From NCBI RefSeq assembly GCF_913776295.1, contig NZ_CAJYOJ010000060.1, positions 62,001 through 126,000 on the forward strand: 64,000 nt of DNA, in the 5' to 3' direction. This stretch comes from an uncultured Pedobacter sp. (lineage in GTDB: Bacteria; Bacteroidota; Bacteroidia; Sphingobacteriales; Sphingobacteriaceae). This document shows, one piece after another, positions 52,129 through 61,140 of this stretch (positions are counted from its first letter, which is position 1; each line of letters starts with the position of its first letter). The notes under the pieces were generated by a model. That model had not been told where the DNA came from. It saw only the letters and a program-made list of their open reading frames with translations, and made no database searches. The position numbers and the translations under genes are program-made.

Positions 52129-54513
52129 ATGGAAGATCAACATAAAACCGCAACAAAGGCCATTTGCTACCACTGTGGAGAAGATCTGCCCAAGGTAAAA
52201 TATCAGACAGACGGTAAAGATTTTTGCTGTGCAGGCTGTATGGCTGTTTTTAGGATCCTTTCCGAAAATAACCTTTGCAATTATTATGTATACAACAATA
52301 ATCCGGGCAGGCAGCTAAAAAATGAAAGCCATTTAGAATACCTCGACGATCCTAAAATCATTGATCAATTGATTGATTACAAACATGGAAATTCGAGTAT
52401 CGTGACGTTTTACATTCCCGCAATCCATTGTAGCTCCTGCATTTGGTTGTTAGAACACCTCTATAAAATTAATTCGGCTATTTTTAGCTCAAGGATAGAT
52501 TTTCTTAAAAAACAGGTAACCATCCAATTCAATCATGAAGAAATTTCACTAAAACATTTGGTTGAAACTTTAAACCAGATCGGTTACGAGCCTTTAATCA
52601 GTCTTCAGGATGTAGTAAAAGCACACAGCAGTTCGGTTGACAAGGCTTTGGTGCTAAAAATTGCGGTGGCTGGGTTTTTAATGGGCAATGTGATGCTTTT
52701 CAGCTTTCCTGAATACTTTGGTTTATCGGGTTTTGAAAAACAGTTTCAGTATTTATTTGGCTGGTTAAATCTGGCATTTTCTATTCCGGCTGCTTTTTAC
52801 TGTGGGCGCGATTATTTCATCTCCGCCATTACCAGTATCAAACATAAACATATCAATTTAGATACACCATTAGCACTGATCATTGCCGTATTGTTTTTGC
52901 GTACGGCATTTGAAGTTATTTTTAACACCGGACCTGGTTTTGCTGATACTTTAACGGGACTGGTTTTCTTGCTTTTGATGGGCAAATGGCTTAAACAGCG
53001 TACTTACCACCATATATCCTTCGACCGTGACTACCGGTCTTACTTTCCCATTGCCGTTACCACCATCCAGAATGGCAAAGAAAAGCCTGTATCCATCAAC
53101 GATATTAAAATAGGGGACCGGTTGTGGATCAGAAACGGAGAACTGGTACCAGCAGACGCTATCTTAATGAAAGGTGATGCCTGGGTAGATATGAGTTTTG
53201 TTACAGGCGAATCGGAACCGATACATAAAGTGCTGGGTGAAATTATTTACGCGGGAGGACGACAAACTACTGAGGCAATAGAGCTTGAAGTAATTAAACC
53301 GGTATCTCAGAGTTACCTTACGGGACTTTGGAACAATGAAAATTATAAAAGCAATGTCGAAAAGCAAAATTTTAACGATTCTGTCGCGAAATACTTCAGT
53401 ATCGGCGTTTTTGTGATTGCCTTTGCAGCAACTGGTTATTGGTTGTGTCAGCAAGATAGCCACAAAGCCTGGTCGGCTTTTACAGCGGTCATTATTGTAG
53501 CGTGTCCGTGTGTGCTTGCTTTAAGCACACCTTTCACTTTATCGGCCATATTATCTGTTTTTGATAAAAAAGGGTTTTATGTGAAAAATACGGATGCGGT
53601 TGAAGAACTGGCCAAATGCGATACACTGATTTTTGATAAAACAGGAACGTTGACCAGCAATGAAAATGCCGAAATTTCTTTTAGCGGATCGTTGAACCAT
53701 GATGAAAAACTGGTCGTGGCTTCACTGCTGCGTAATTCTACCCACCCCTTGAGTCGTCATATCTTAAAAGCATTAAACGTGGAAAGATTTTATTCAATTC
53801 AGGATTATAAAGAAGTGGTAGGTAAGGGGTTATCAGCTAAGATCAATGATCATGTTCTTTATGCAGGACATTTATCTATGCTTCCTGTAACCATAAAATC
53901 GGTTAGTGAAACCGGCGTACATATTTTGATTGACCATGTATATAAAGGCTGTTTTGATATTAAACAACAATGGCGGCCCGGATTGGGACAGTTGGTTTCG
54001 AAACTCTCTAAATTTCAACTGCAGGTTTTATCAGGTGATACCAATAGGGACCAATCTATGTTAAAAAGCATTTTTCCGGAAAACACGTCCATTAGGTTCC
54101 ATCAGCGTCCACATCAGAAATTGGATGCTGTGCTAAATCTTCGGGAAAATGGAAATAATGTGCTGATGCTGGGTGATGGGCTAAATGATGCCGGTGCTTT
54201 AAAGCAAAGTAATTTTGGGATAGCCTTAACCGATAACATCAATAATTTTACACCGGGCTGCGATGCCATTTTACAGGGAAATGCGTTGAATTTCCTTCCA
54301 AATTTTATACAACTCAGTAAAGATGGTATTAAAGTGATTAAAATTAGTTTTGCTATTGCTACAGCCTATAACTGCATTGGTATTTATTATGCCGTACAGG
54401 GAACGCTATATCCATTGGTCGCAGCCATACTGATGCCGGTTAGTACGGTCACCATTATTTTATTCACCACCCTGGCTACCCGCTGGTTTGCCCGTAAAAA
54501 CAAACTGATATGA
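52129..54513 (+). CDS. ccoI: CcoI-type copper-translocating P-type ATPase
   Basis: 794 residues. The N terminus has the CcoI-specific cysteine cluster CYHCG and FCCAGC (Cys13, 16, 33, 34, 37), then an HMA domain with CSSC (Cys101, Cys104). The membrane metal site is Cys459-Pro-Cys461, the phosphorylation site is Asp503 in DKTGTLT, and the hinge GDGLNDAGAL is near the C terminus. Exports copper to the periplasm for assembly of the cbb3 CuB centre. It ends in an ATGA overlap with ccoS. Confidence 0.96.
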   Translation: MEDQHKTATKAICYHCGEDLPKVKYQTDGKDFCCAGCMAVFRILSENNLCNYYVYNNNPGRQLKNESHLEYLDDPKIIDQLIDYKHGNSSIVTFYIPAIHCSSCIWLLEHLYKINSAIFSSRIDFLKKQVTIQFNHEEISLKHLVETLNQIGYEPLISLQDVVKAHSSSVDKALVLKIAVAGFLMGNVMLFSFPEYFGLSGFEKQFQYLFGWLNLAFSIPAAFYCGRDYFISAITSIKHKHINLDTPLALIIAVLFLRTAFEVIFNTGPGFADTLTGLVFLLLMGKWLKQRTYHHISFDRDYRSYFPIAVTTIQNGKEKPVSINDIKIGDRLWIRNGELVPADAILMKGDAWVDMSFVTGESEPIHKVLGEIIYAGGRQTTEAIELEVIKPVSQSYLTGLWNNENYKSNVEKQNFNDSVAKYFSIGVFVIAFAATGYWLCQQDSHKAWSAFTAVIIVACPCVLALSTPFTLSAILSVFDKKGFYVKNTDAVEELAKCDTLIFDKTGTLTSNENAEISFSGSLNHDEKLVVASLLRNSTHPLSRHILKALNVERFYSIQDYKEVVGKGLSAKINDHVLYAGHLSMLPVTIKSVSETGVHILIDHVYKGCFDIKQQWRPGLGQLVSKLSKFQLQVLSGDTNRDQSMLKSIFPENTSIRFHQRPHQKLDAVLNLRENGNNVLMLGDGLNDAGALKQSNFGIALTDNINNFTPGCDAILQGNALNFLPNFIQLSKDGIKVIKISFAIATAYNCIGIYYAVQGTLYPLVAAILMPVSTVTIILFTTLATRWFARKNKLI

Positions 54514-54689
54514 ACATCCTTTACTTCTTAGTTGGTTGCAGCGTTTTAATGGCACTCATTTTTTTGGGTGCTTTCTTTTGGGCTTATAAAACAGGTCAGA
54601 ACGATGATGTACATACTCCTGGTATCCGCATTTTGTTCGATGACGAGGTGACCGCTGAAAAAAGTGAAGAAGATCACTTTTCCAGCTAA
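54510..54689 (+). CDS. ccoS: cbb3 oxidase assembly protein CcoS
   Basis: 59 residues: MNILYFLVGCSVLMALIFLGAFFWAYKTGQND, then DDVHTPGIRILFDDE, the standard CcoS pattern of one N-terminal transmembrane helix and a short acidic tail. It overlaps the ccoI stop as ATGA. Needed in other bacteria for haem and copper insertion into the cbb3 oxidase. Confidence 0.93.
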   Translation: MNILYFLVGCSVLMALIFLGAFFWAYKTGQNDDVHTPGIRILFDDEVTAEKSEEDHFSS

Positions 54690-54761
54690 GCGCTATCATC
54701 CTTTATCTCTGTGCTGCAGGATACCTTTGGTGTACAAAACATACAAAATTCCGCTTCGATT

Positions 54762-56903
54762 ATGCAGCTAGAAAAATTTACTTACGATAACAGGATTGTC
54801 AGAAACTTTGGCATTGCCACCCTTGTTTGGGGAATTATAGGAATGACTGTTGGACTGCTTGTTGCCATGCAGCTCTTTAAGCCGGCCCTGAACATGGGCA
54901 GCCAGTATACCACATTCGGCAGGATCAGGCCATTGCATACCAATGCCGTGATTTTTGCCTTTGTAGGGAATGCCATTTTTATGGGCGTTTACTATTCCCT
55001 TCAACGGTTACTTAAAGCCAGGATGTTTAGCGATGCACTTAGCAAGATCCATTTTTGGGGCTGGCAGCTCATTATCTTGTCGGCCGTAATTACCCTTCCA
55101 TTGGGTTTTACCACCTCACACGAGTATGCCGAACTCGAATGGCCGATTGATATCGCCATAACACTCATCTGGGTGGTTTTTGGTATCAACATGTTCGGTA
55201 CCATCATTAAAAGGCGGGAGCGCCATCTCTACGTGGCCATCTGGTTTTACATTGCCACTTTTGTAACCATTGCGGTGTTACACATCGTAAACTCTTTTGA
55301 ATTGCCTGTTTCTTTTATGAAAAGTTACTATCTGTATGCGGGTGTTCAGGATGCATTGGTACAATGGTGGTATGGGCATAATGCCGTTGCTTTTTTCCTC
55401 ACTACCCCGTATCTGGGGATGATGTATTATTTCCTGCCAAAAATGGCTGGGCGCCCTGTTTATTCTTATAAACTCAGTATTCTTCACTTCTGGTCGCTTA
55501 TTTTTATCTATATCTGGGCAGGACCCCATCACCTGTTATACACATCATTACCAGGTTGGGCTCAATCACTAGGCGTTGCCTTTTCGATTATGCTTATTGC
55601 ACCAAGCTGGGGTGGTATGATTAATGGTCTGCTAACCCTACGTGGCGCCTGGGATAAAGTAAGGGAAGATGTTACCCTTAAATTTATGGTAGTCGCCCTT
55701 ACCGCCTATGGTATGGCTACTTTCGAAGGCCCAATGTTATCGTTAAAACAGATAAACGGGGTAGCACATTTTACCGATTGGATTGTTGCCCACGTTCATG
55801 TTGGAGCGTTAGGATGGAATGGCTTTTTAACATTTGGTATTTTATACTGGTTAATCCCACGCATTTATAAAACCGAACTTTATTCTAAAAAACTCGCTGG
55901 TTTCCATTTTTGGGTAGGTACGTTGGGGATACTTTTTTATGCCATCCCGATGTATTGGGCAGGTTTTACGCAAGGATTGATGTGGAAAGAGTTTACTGCT
56001 GAAGGTTTGTTGAAATACCCGAATTTTCTTGCCACAACCTTACAGATTATCCCGATGCACGTTTTACGTTCCATTGGTGGTGCACTCTATTTAACCGGAG
56101 TAATTGTAATGACCTATAACCTGGCCAAAACCATGCTGGGTGCAAAACTGGTTGCCAATGAAGCTGCAGAAGCCATGCCTTTAACTAAAATAGTGGTAGA
56201 CAGCAGTCCGGCAGATAAAGCCTGGCACAGGGTACTGGAACGTAAACCCATGAAATTTATGGTTTTATCGTTGATTATCATCCTTATCGGAGGAATGGTA
56301 GAGATGATGCCAACCTTTACCATCCAATCTAACGTACCTACCATTGCGAGTGTTAAACCCTATACCGCATTGGAGCTGCAAGGCAGAGATCTGTACATCA
56401 GAGAGGGTTGCATAAACTGCCATTCGCAAACGGTAAGGCCTTTCCGTTCAGAAACCGAACGTTATGGCGAATACAGCAAGGCAGGAGAATTTGTTTATGA
56501 TCACCCGTTTTTATGGGGCAGTAAACGTACCGGACCTGATCTTCATCGCGTAGGTGGAAAATATTCTGATGCATGGCACTACAATCACCTGGTTGATCCG
56601 ACCTCAATGTCGCCGGGAAGCATTATGCCTCCATACCCTTGGCTCATTGAGCAACAATTAGATATCAGTACCACTGCAAGCAAAATTAAAGCGATGCAAA
56701 AACTGGGCGTTCCGTATCCTGAAGGATATGATAAACAAGCCAATGAGGATTTGAAAATACAGGCAGCAAAAATTGTCGCAGAACTGAAGCAGAATAACAT
56801 CAAGGTTAAAAGTGACCGCGAAATTGTGGCCATTATTGCTTACCTGCAAAGATTGGGTACCGATATTAAGGCCAATAAAGAAACTATTCCATCAAATCAA
56901 TAA
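54762..56903 (+). CDS. ccoN: Fused cbb3 cytochrome oxidase subunits I and II (CcoNO)
   Basis: 713 residues from ATG 54762 (MQLEKFTYDNRIVRNFGIATLVWG); an upstream GTG at 54711 would add 17 residues. Residues about 1-480 are CcoN, a haem-copper oxidase catalytic subunit with about 12 helices; His ligand segments are RPLHTNAVIFAF, QWWYGHNAVAFFL, and WAGPHHLLYTSLP and VHVGALGWNGF. Residues about 500-713 are CcoO with one membrane helix and a haem c motif CINCH (Cys550, Cys553, His554). The fusion is usual in Bacteroidota. It is the terminal oxidase with high oxygen affinity. Confidence 0.96.
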   Translation: MQLEKFTYDNRIVRNFGIATLVWGIIGMTVGLLVAMQLFKPALNMGSQYTTFGRIRPLHTNAVIFAFVGNAIFMGVYYSLQRLLKARMFSDALSKIHFWGWQLIILSAVITLPLGFTTSHEYAELEWPIDIAITLIWVVFGINMFGTIIKRRERHLYVAIWFYIATFVTIAVLHIVNSFELPVSFMKSYYLYAGVQDALVQWWYGHNAVAFFLTTPYLGMMYYFLPKMAGRPVYSYKLSILHFWSLIFIYIWAGPHHLLYTSLPGWAQSLGVAFSIMLIAPSWGGMINGLLTLRGAWDKVREDVTLKFMVVALTAYGMATFEGPMLSLKQINGVAHFTDWIVAHVHVGALGWNGFLTFGILYWLIPRIYKTELYSKKLAGFHFWVGTLGILFYAIPMYWAGFTQGLMWKEFTAEGLLKYPNFLATTLQIIPMHVLRSIGGALYLTGVIVMTYNLAKTMLGAKLVANEAAEAMPLTKIVVDSSPADKAWHRVLERKPMKFMVLSLIIILIGGMVEMMPTFTIQSNVPTIASVKPYTALELQGRDLYIREGCINCHSQTVRPFRSETERYGEYSKAGEFVYDHPFLWGSKRTGPDLHRVGGKYSDAWHYNHLVDPTSMSPGSIMPPYPWLIEQQLDISTTASKIKAMQKLGVPYPEGYDKQANEDLKIQAAKIVAELKQNNIKVKSDREIVAIIAYLQRLGTDIKANKETIPSNQ

Positions 56904-56907
56904 AAAT

Positions 56908-57090
56908 ATGTTCAATCAGATCAAAGATTTAGCCGGCGGCGAAATATACCTCGTTACCTCTCTGCTCATGTTCATGTTGTTTTTTGTAATTGTTGGGGTT
57001 TACCTCTTCAAATTAAGTAAAAACCATATTAAAACCATGAGTGAAATTCCTTTTCAAGACCACAAAACCAAATTATATGAAGAAGATTAA
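56908..57090 (+). CDS. CcoQ-like small cbb3 subunit
   Basis: 60 residues: MFNQIKDLAGGEIYLVTSLLMFMLFFVIVGVYLFKLSKN, then HIKTMSEIPFQDHKTKLYEED. One transmembrane helix followed by a short hydrophilic tail, in the position between ccoNO and ccoP where CcoQ is found. It starts 4 bases after ccoNO and overlaps ccoP by 14 bases. The sequence is too short to be certain of family. Confidence 0.8.
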   Translation: MFNQIKDLAGGEIYLVTSLLMFMLFFVIVGVYLFKLSKNHIKTMSEIPFQDHKTKLYEED

Positions 57091-58045
57091 ACTATTATTA
57101 TTTTCACTGTTTTCATCTGTGGCAACTTACGCCGCAGACCAAAAAACAGCAGAAGCAATAGCACCTTCTCAGCCTGGATTAGGACTTAACCAATCAGAAT
57201 TACTCATTGTACTGCTATTGTTATTCGCACTTGTGTTGCTTTTTGTTTCAATAACGTTGCTCAATGCGTTTAAAGTCATGTACCAGGAGCAGTTAAATCC
57301 AACTAAATACATTGGAAACGTAAAAGAAGAGCCGCTTGATTATGATAGCTGGTTGAAACAGAAAGCGGTAAAACCGTCGATCTGGACAAAATTATTAAGC
57401 TTAAAACCTATTGAGGAAGAAAAAAACCTGGTTATTGACCACGCATACGATGGGATCAAAGAGTTGAATAATCCGGTACCGGCATGGTTTAACTTCCTGT
57501 TTTATGGAACTATGATTTTTGCTGCAGGCTATCTCTTTTATTATCACATCGGTGGTTATGGCGATCTGCAGGATAAGGAATATGAAAATGAAATGGCCAA
57601 AGCAAAAGTAGAAAAGGCAGCTTTCCTTGAAAAATCAGCCAATACCATTGACGAAAACTCCGTAAAGGTTGATAATACACCAGCAGTACTGGAAGAAGGA
57701 AAAACCATCTTCAGCGCCAACTGTGTGGTTTGCCATGGCGATAAGGGGCAAGGCCTGATCGGTCCAAATTTAACAGACAATTACTGGTTGCATGGCGGCG
57801 GTATTAACAATGTATTTAAAACGATTAAATATGGTATTCCTGAAAAGGGAATGATCAGTTGGGAGAAAAACCTTAACCCTAAACAGATCAGTGCAGTGGC
57901 CAATTTTATTCTTTCATTACATGGAAGTAATCCTGCTGGTGCGAAAGCCCCGCAAGGCGAAAAGTATGAAGCGAAGGATGTGGAAGACAATGAGATGAAG
58001 TCAGCAAAAGACAGTGTAAATCAAACAGATGTTAACCAAAAATAA
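57077..58045 (+). CDS. ccoP: cbb3 oxidase subunit III (CcoP), mono-haem
   Basis: 322 residues from ATG 57077, which gives an N-terminal helix or signal (MKKIKLLLFSLFSSVATYA), a second helix (LIVLLLLFALVLLFVSITLL), the CcoP-specific DHAYDGIKELNNPVPAWF segment before a third helix, and one cytochrome c domain with CVVCH (Cys216, Cys219, His220). Classical CcoP has two haem c motifs; only one CxxCH is present here. Delivers electrons to CcoNO. Overlaps ccoQ by 14 bases and ccoG by 17 bases. Confidence 0.94.
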   Translation: MKKIKLLLFSLFSSVATYAADQKTAEAIAPSQPGLGLNQSELLIVLLLLFALVLLFVSITLLNAFKVMYQEQLNPTKYIGNVKEEPLDYDSWLKQKAVKPSIWTKLLSLKPIEEEKNLVIDHAYDGIKELNNPVPAWFNFLFYGTMIFAAGYLFYYHIGGYGDLQDKEYENEMAKAKVEKAAFLEKSANTIDENSVKVDNTPAVLEEGKTIFSANCVVCHGDKGQGLIGPNLTDNYWLHGGGINNVFKTIKYGIPEKGMISWEKNLNPKQISAVANFILSLHGSNPAGAKAPQGEKYEAKDVEDNEMKSAKDSVNQTDVNQK

Positions 58046-59408
58046 ATCTGGAAACAAGGGCAGGGATAAAAGGCCGGTTTACCCTAAAAAACCTTCGGGT
58101 AAATTGTATACCTGGCGTAAATGGGTAAGCTATGTGCTGTTTTTGTTTCTTTTTTCCTGTCCGTTTCTAAAAATTAATGGAGAGCAATTGGTGCTGCTAA
58201 ATTTCATCGAAAGGAAATTTGTTTTCTTTGGATTGATCTTTACCCCACAGGATTTTTACCTGTTTGCCCTCGCTATGCTCATCTTCATCATCTTCATTGT
58301 CTGTTTTACAGTTGTACTCGGCAGGTTATGGTGCGGATGGGCCTGTCCTCAGACTATTTTTATGGAAATGGTTTTCCGCAGGATAGAGTACTGGATAGAA
58401 GGCGATGCAAACAAACAAAAGAAACTGGATGATGGCCCCTGGACCGCTGAGAAGATCGCTAAAAAAGGAGGCAAACATTTCATTTTTCTGATCATTTCTT
58501 TTGCCATCGCCAATACTTTTCTCGCTTATATGATCAGTTCTGATTTGCTGATTAAAATTATTACCGAACCTATTGCAAAACATATTTCAGGTTTTATGTC
58601 CATCTGGCTGTTTACCTTCATTTTTTACGGTGTATTTACTTATGTACGTGAAGTGGTATGTACGGTAATCTGTCCTTATGGTCGGCTCCAGGGTGTTCTG
58701 CTTGACAACCAAAGCCTGGTTGTAGCTTATGACTTTACCAGGGGCGAACCCCGCGGACGTATGCAGCGAAATACAAATGAGGAACAAAAAGGCGATTGTG
58801 TTGATTGCGGACTTTGTGTGCAGGTTTGCCCAACGGCTATTGATATCCGCAAGGGAACGCAGCTGGAATGTGTGAATTGCACGGCCTGTATCGATTCATG
58901 CAATGAGGTGATGCTAAAAATAGGCAAACCCAAAAACCTGATCGGTTTCTTTAACCAAGATTTTATTGCAGAGCGTAAACCTTATAAAATCGCTTTAAAA
59001 TCTTATGGATATGCAGCGGTTTTATTAGTGGTTATGATGGTATTCTCCTCACTGATTTATAAAAGGGAAAATATTCAGACTACTGTTTTAAGGGCTAGTG
59101 GTACTTTGTATCAAAACAGGGGAACAGATAAAACCAGTAACCTGTACAATGCAGAACTGGTAAACAAAACCAATAAGGCGGTTAAATTTACTTTCAGACC
59201 GCAGGATAGCGCTGATGAGATCGACTTTATCCAAAAGGCAACGGTACTGCCAAAAGAGGGTACTGCTCACCTCACTTTCTTTCTGATCAGAAAAAATAAT
59301 TCGCTTAAAAAATATAAAACTGATGCAGTTTTCGAAGTGATTGCCAATGGCGAGGTGGTGAGTACCGCAACAACGAGTTTTTTCGCGCAGCCGGAAGGTA
59401 GTGAATAA
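58029..59408 (+). CDS. ccoG: cbb3 assembly ferredoxin-like membrane protein CcoG
   Basis: 459 residues. N-terminal TM region with WCGWACPQTIFMEMVFRRIEYWIEGD, then a double 4Fe-4S domain near residues 257-300 (CVDCGLCVQVCP and CVNCTACIDSC), and a C-terminal immunoglobulin-like periplasmic domain (VKFTFRPQD, TAHLTFFLIRK). This is the RdxA/FixG/CcoG family, needed for copper delivery to the oxidase. Overlaps ccoP by 17 bases. Confidence 0.96.
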   Translation: MLTKNKSGNKGRDKRPVYPKKPSGKLYTWRKWVSYVLFLFLFSCPFLKINGEQLVLLNFIERKFVFFGLIFTPQDFYLFALAMLIFIIFIVCFTVVLGRLWCGWACPQTIFMEMVFRRIEYWIEGDANKQKKLDDGPWTAEKIAKKGGKHFIFLIISFAIANTFLAYMISSDLLIKIITEPIAKHISGFMSIWLFTFIFYGVFTYVREVVCTVICPYGRLQGVLLDNQSLVVAYDFTRGEPRGRMQRNTNEEQKGDCVDCGLCVQVCPTAIDIRKGTQLECVNCTACIDSCNEVMLKIGKPKNLIGFFNQDFIAERKPYKIALKSYGYAAVLLVVMMVFSSLIYKRENIQTTVLRASGTLYQNRGTDKTSNLYNAELVNKTNKAVKFTFRPQDSADEIDFIQKATVLPKEGTAHLTFFLIRKNNSLKKYKTDAVFEVIANGEVVSTATTSFFAQPEGSE

Positions 59409-59446
59409 TGGAGAGCAGGTGTTAATGATAGATTGATTGAATTGAG

Positions 59447-59517
59447 AATGATTGAATATTGAATTCTGCGATTTGCCTTAAATATTCTTTCACTTAAAAG
59501 TCACTTATTCAATCATT
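59447..59517. repeat. Spaced 12-base inverted repeat between ccoG and ccoH
   Basis: AATGATTGAATA (59447-59458) and TATTCAATCATT (59506-59517), perfect, 47 bases apart, in the 135-base spacer. It may form a hairpin that separates ccoG and ccoH expression. Confidence 0.5.
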
Positions 59518-59543
59518 AAAAACTCACACATTCAAACTTAAAA

Positions 59544-59981
59544 ATGAAGAATATGAACTGGGGAACGAAAATAGTAATGGGGATGTTTGCATTTATGCTG
59601 TTTATTGTAACGATGGTAATTTATATGTTCCATATCCATGGCAGAGACGCGTTGATAGAAGAAAATTATTATGAAAAGGGAATTAATTACAATGCGGAGT
59701 TTAATGCCAAACAAAATGTATCGCAAGATGATGCCAAACCTAAAATTACCGTAACCAGTACGCAGATCGTGATACAATTAAAAGATAGTGCGCAATATGA
59801 GCTCTTACTTATGCGCCCAGCAGACAGCGGTGATGATGTAAAACTAAAAGGTAATACAACCGGAGCATCAAATCTTATCCTGGTAAATCGGGCTACAATG
59901 GCAAAGGGGCTGTGGTTTGTCAACATCGGGTGGAATGTTAAGGGTAAAAAATATCTGTTTAAAAATAATATTACTTTATGA
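59544..59981 (+). CDS. ccoH: FixH/CcoH-type protein
   Basis: 145 residues: one N-terminal transmembrane helix (IVMGMFAFMLFIVTMVIYMFHIHG), then EENYYEKGINYNAEF, the FixH family signature, and a beta-rich extracytoplasmic domain ending KYLFKNNITL. Acts in cbb3 oxidase assembly or stability in other bacteria. Separated from ccoG by 135 bases; overlaps the next gene as ATGA. Confidence 0.9.
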   Translation: MKNMNWGTKIVMGMFAFMLFIVTMVIYMFHIHGRDALIEENYYEKGINYNAEFNAKQNVSQDDAKPKITVTSTQIVIQLKDSAQYELLLMRPADSGDDVKLKGNTTGASNLILVNRATMAKGLWFVNIGWNVKGKKYLFKNNITL

Positions 59982-60679
59982 CAGGCTATCTGCCACTGGC
60001 ATTTCTGATGGGATTGTTTGGAAGCCTGCACTGTGCCGTAATGTGCGGACCCATTATGCTGGGCATGCCTTTCAGAAAACAGGTTTTTTTTATTAGTGCA
60101 TTTCAATTGATTCTATATCAGTTAGGTAGGATTGCAGTTTATACCATTTTAGGTCTGCTGGTTGGCCTGGTAGGAAGCAGTATAAACCTGTTCGGCGATC
60201 AAAAAACCTTGAGTATTTTTATAGGCCTGATATTGATTCTATTCACAGCTTTGCAATTCAATAAACGTTACAGGGAGCGGTTTTCTGCCCTCCAGTTGAA
60301 GGCGGTGGGTCCACTCAGCAAACTAATGGGCAAGGTTTTTAATTTAAAATTATGGGCATTATTTGCAGGTATGCTTAACGGCATTATTCCCTGTGGAATG
60401 GTTTATCTGGCACTGGCAACAGCATTGAACACTGGTAATATCCAATCGGGTGCTGCATTTATGTTTCTGTTTGGCCTGGGTACCACGCCACTCATGCTGA
60501 TGATTTCGCTCGGCGGGATTTTTTTGAAAAAATACATCCACTTTAATACCAACAAATTAATCCCCTGGTTAATGTTTTTTATGGGTGCTTTACTTATTTT
60601 ACGCTCAGCCGATTTGGGCATTCCATTTCTTTCACCAAAAAATACGGGTGGCTACGGCCATTCGATAGGGTGTAGGTGA
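59978..60679 (+). CDS. SafE/UreH-like membrane protein
   Basis: 233 residues, about six transmembrane helices. The family's conserved cysteine segments are visible: GLFGSLHCAVMCGPIMLGMPF and GMLNGIIPCGMVYLALATAL. Annotated in relatives as sulfite exporter TauE/SafE or UreH-domain protein. In cbb3 clusters such proteins (CcoS/CcoA-like context) probably handle copper; this is inference from neighbourhood. Its 3' end, including the stop codon, is repeated at 61006. Confidence 0.82.
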   Translation: MTGYLPLAFLMGLFGSLHCAVMCGPIMLGMPFRKQVFFISAFQLILYQLGRIAVYTILGLLVGLVGSSINLFGDQKTLSIFIGLILILFTALQFNKRYRERFSALQLKAVGPLSKLMGKVFNLKLWALFAGMLNGIIPCGMVYLALATALNTGNIQSGAAFMFLFGLGTTPLMLMISLGGIFLKKYIHFNTNKLIPWLMFFMGALLILRSADLGIPFLSPKNTGGYGHSIGCR

Positions 60680-60727
60680 ATAAGTTTAGAGTTGGGCGTT
60701 TGCGTTTTGGATTAGATTAACCGATGC
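60661..60727. repeat. 67-base direct repeat, copy A (over the SafE stop codon)
   Basis: TTCGATAGGGTGTAGGTGAA to CCGATGC, including the last codons of the SafE-like gene. Copy B at 61006-61072 differs at few positions; period 345 bases. Confidence 0.85.
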
Positions 60728-60816
60728 TAGCGCAAGTATTATTGCCGTGATATCGGGCTGGCTGACTTGCGCTTTTGAGTATCTTTTAATAATGTTAGGC
60801 ACGTTGTACCTGCGTT

Positions 60817-60938
60817 AAATAAACCTGACCGGCAGCGTTATCCCGATTGGAGTAGTCATTTTATTTACCGATGATCTAATCGGGATTAAGCAAAGGGCAG
60901 GACTGGTAAAACCGAAGCACTACAGGCATTGCTTTTCT
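60817..60938. repeat. Dispersed intergenic repeat, copy 2
   Basis: Begins AAATAAACCTGACCG and contains GCGTTATCCCGATTGG, AATCGGGATTAAGC and AGGGCAGGACT; ends near GCTTTTCT. Matches 30366-30490 outside the centre. Confidence 0.8.
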
Positions 60939-60972
60939 AAAAATATAAATGATTTATGTTAGCGTTTTCGTC

Positions 60973-60996
60973 GTGTCAGATGGAAACATCCGACAC
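60973..60996. repeat. GTGTCAGATG hairpin, copy 4
   Basis: Arms GTGTCAGATG and CATCCGACAC around GAAA; the complement of the orientation seen near 49900. Confidence 0.8.
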
Positions 60997-61005
60997 CACA
61001 CCATA

Positions 61006-61072
61006 TTCGATAGAGTGTCGGTGAATAAGTTTAGAGTTGGGCGATTGCAGTTTGGAGTAGATTAACCGATGC
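61006..61072. repeat. 67-base direct repeat, copy B
   Basis: TTCGATAGAGTGTCGGTGAA to CCGATGC; see copy A at 60661. Confidence 0.85.
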
Positions 61073-61087
61073 TTCAACGTTTTCGTC

Positions 61088-61111
61088 GTGTCAGATGGAA
61101 ACATCTGACAC
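61088..61111. repeat. GTGTCAGATG hairpin, copy 5
   Basis: Arms GTGTCAGATG and CATCTGACAC around GAAA, perfect. Confidence 0.85.
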
Positions 61112-61140
61112 CACACCAACTAATGGCCAATGAACTAGTT

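Larger units (their letters stand above)
60680..61140. other. 461-base spacer made mostly of repeats
   Basis: No gene seen. From left to right: the 67-base repeat A, a segment acttgcgcttttgagtatc related to the repeats near 50000, the dispersed repeat copy 2 (60817-60938), a GTGTCAGATG hairpin (60973-60996), repeat B (61006-61072) and a second hairpin (61088-61111). Confidence 0.75.
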
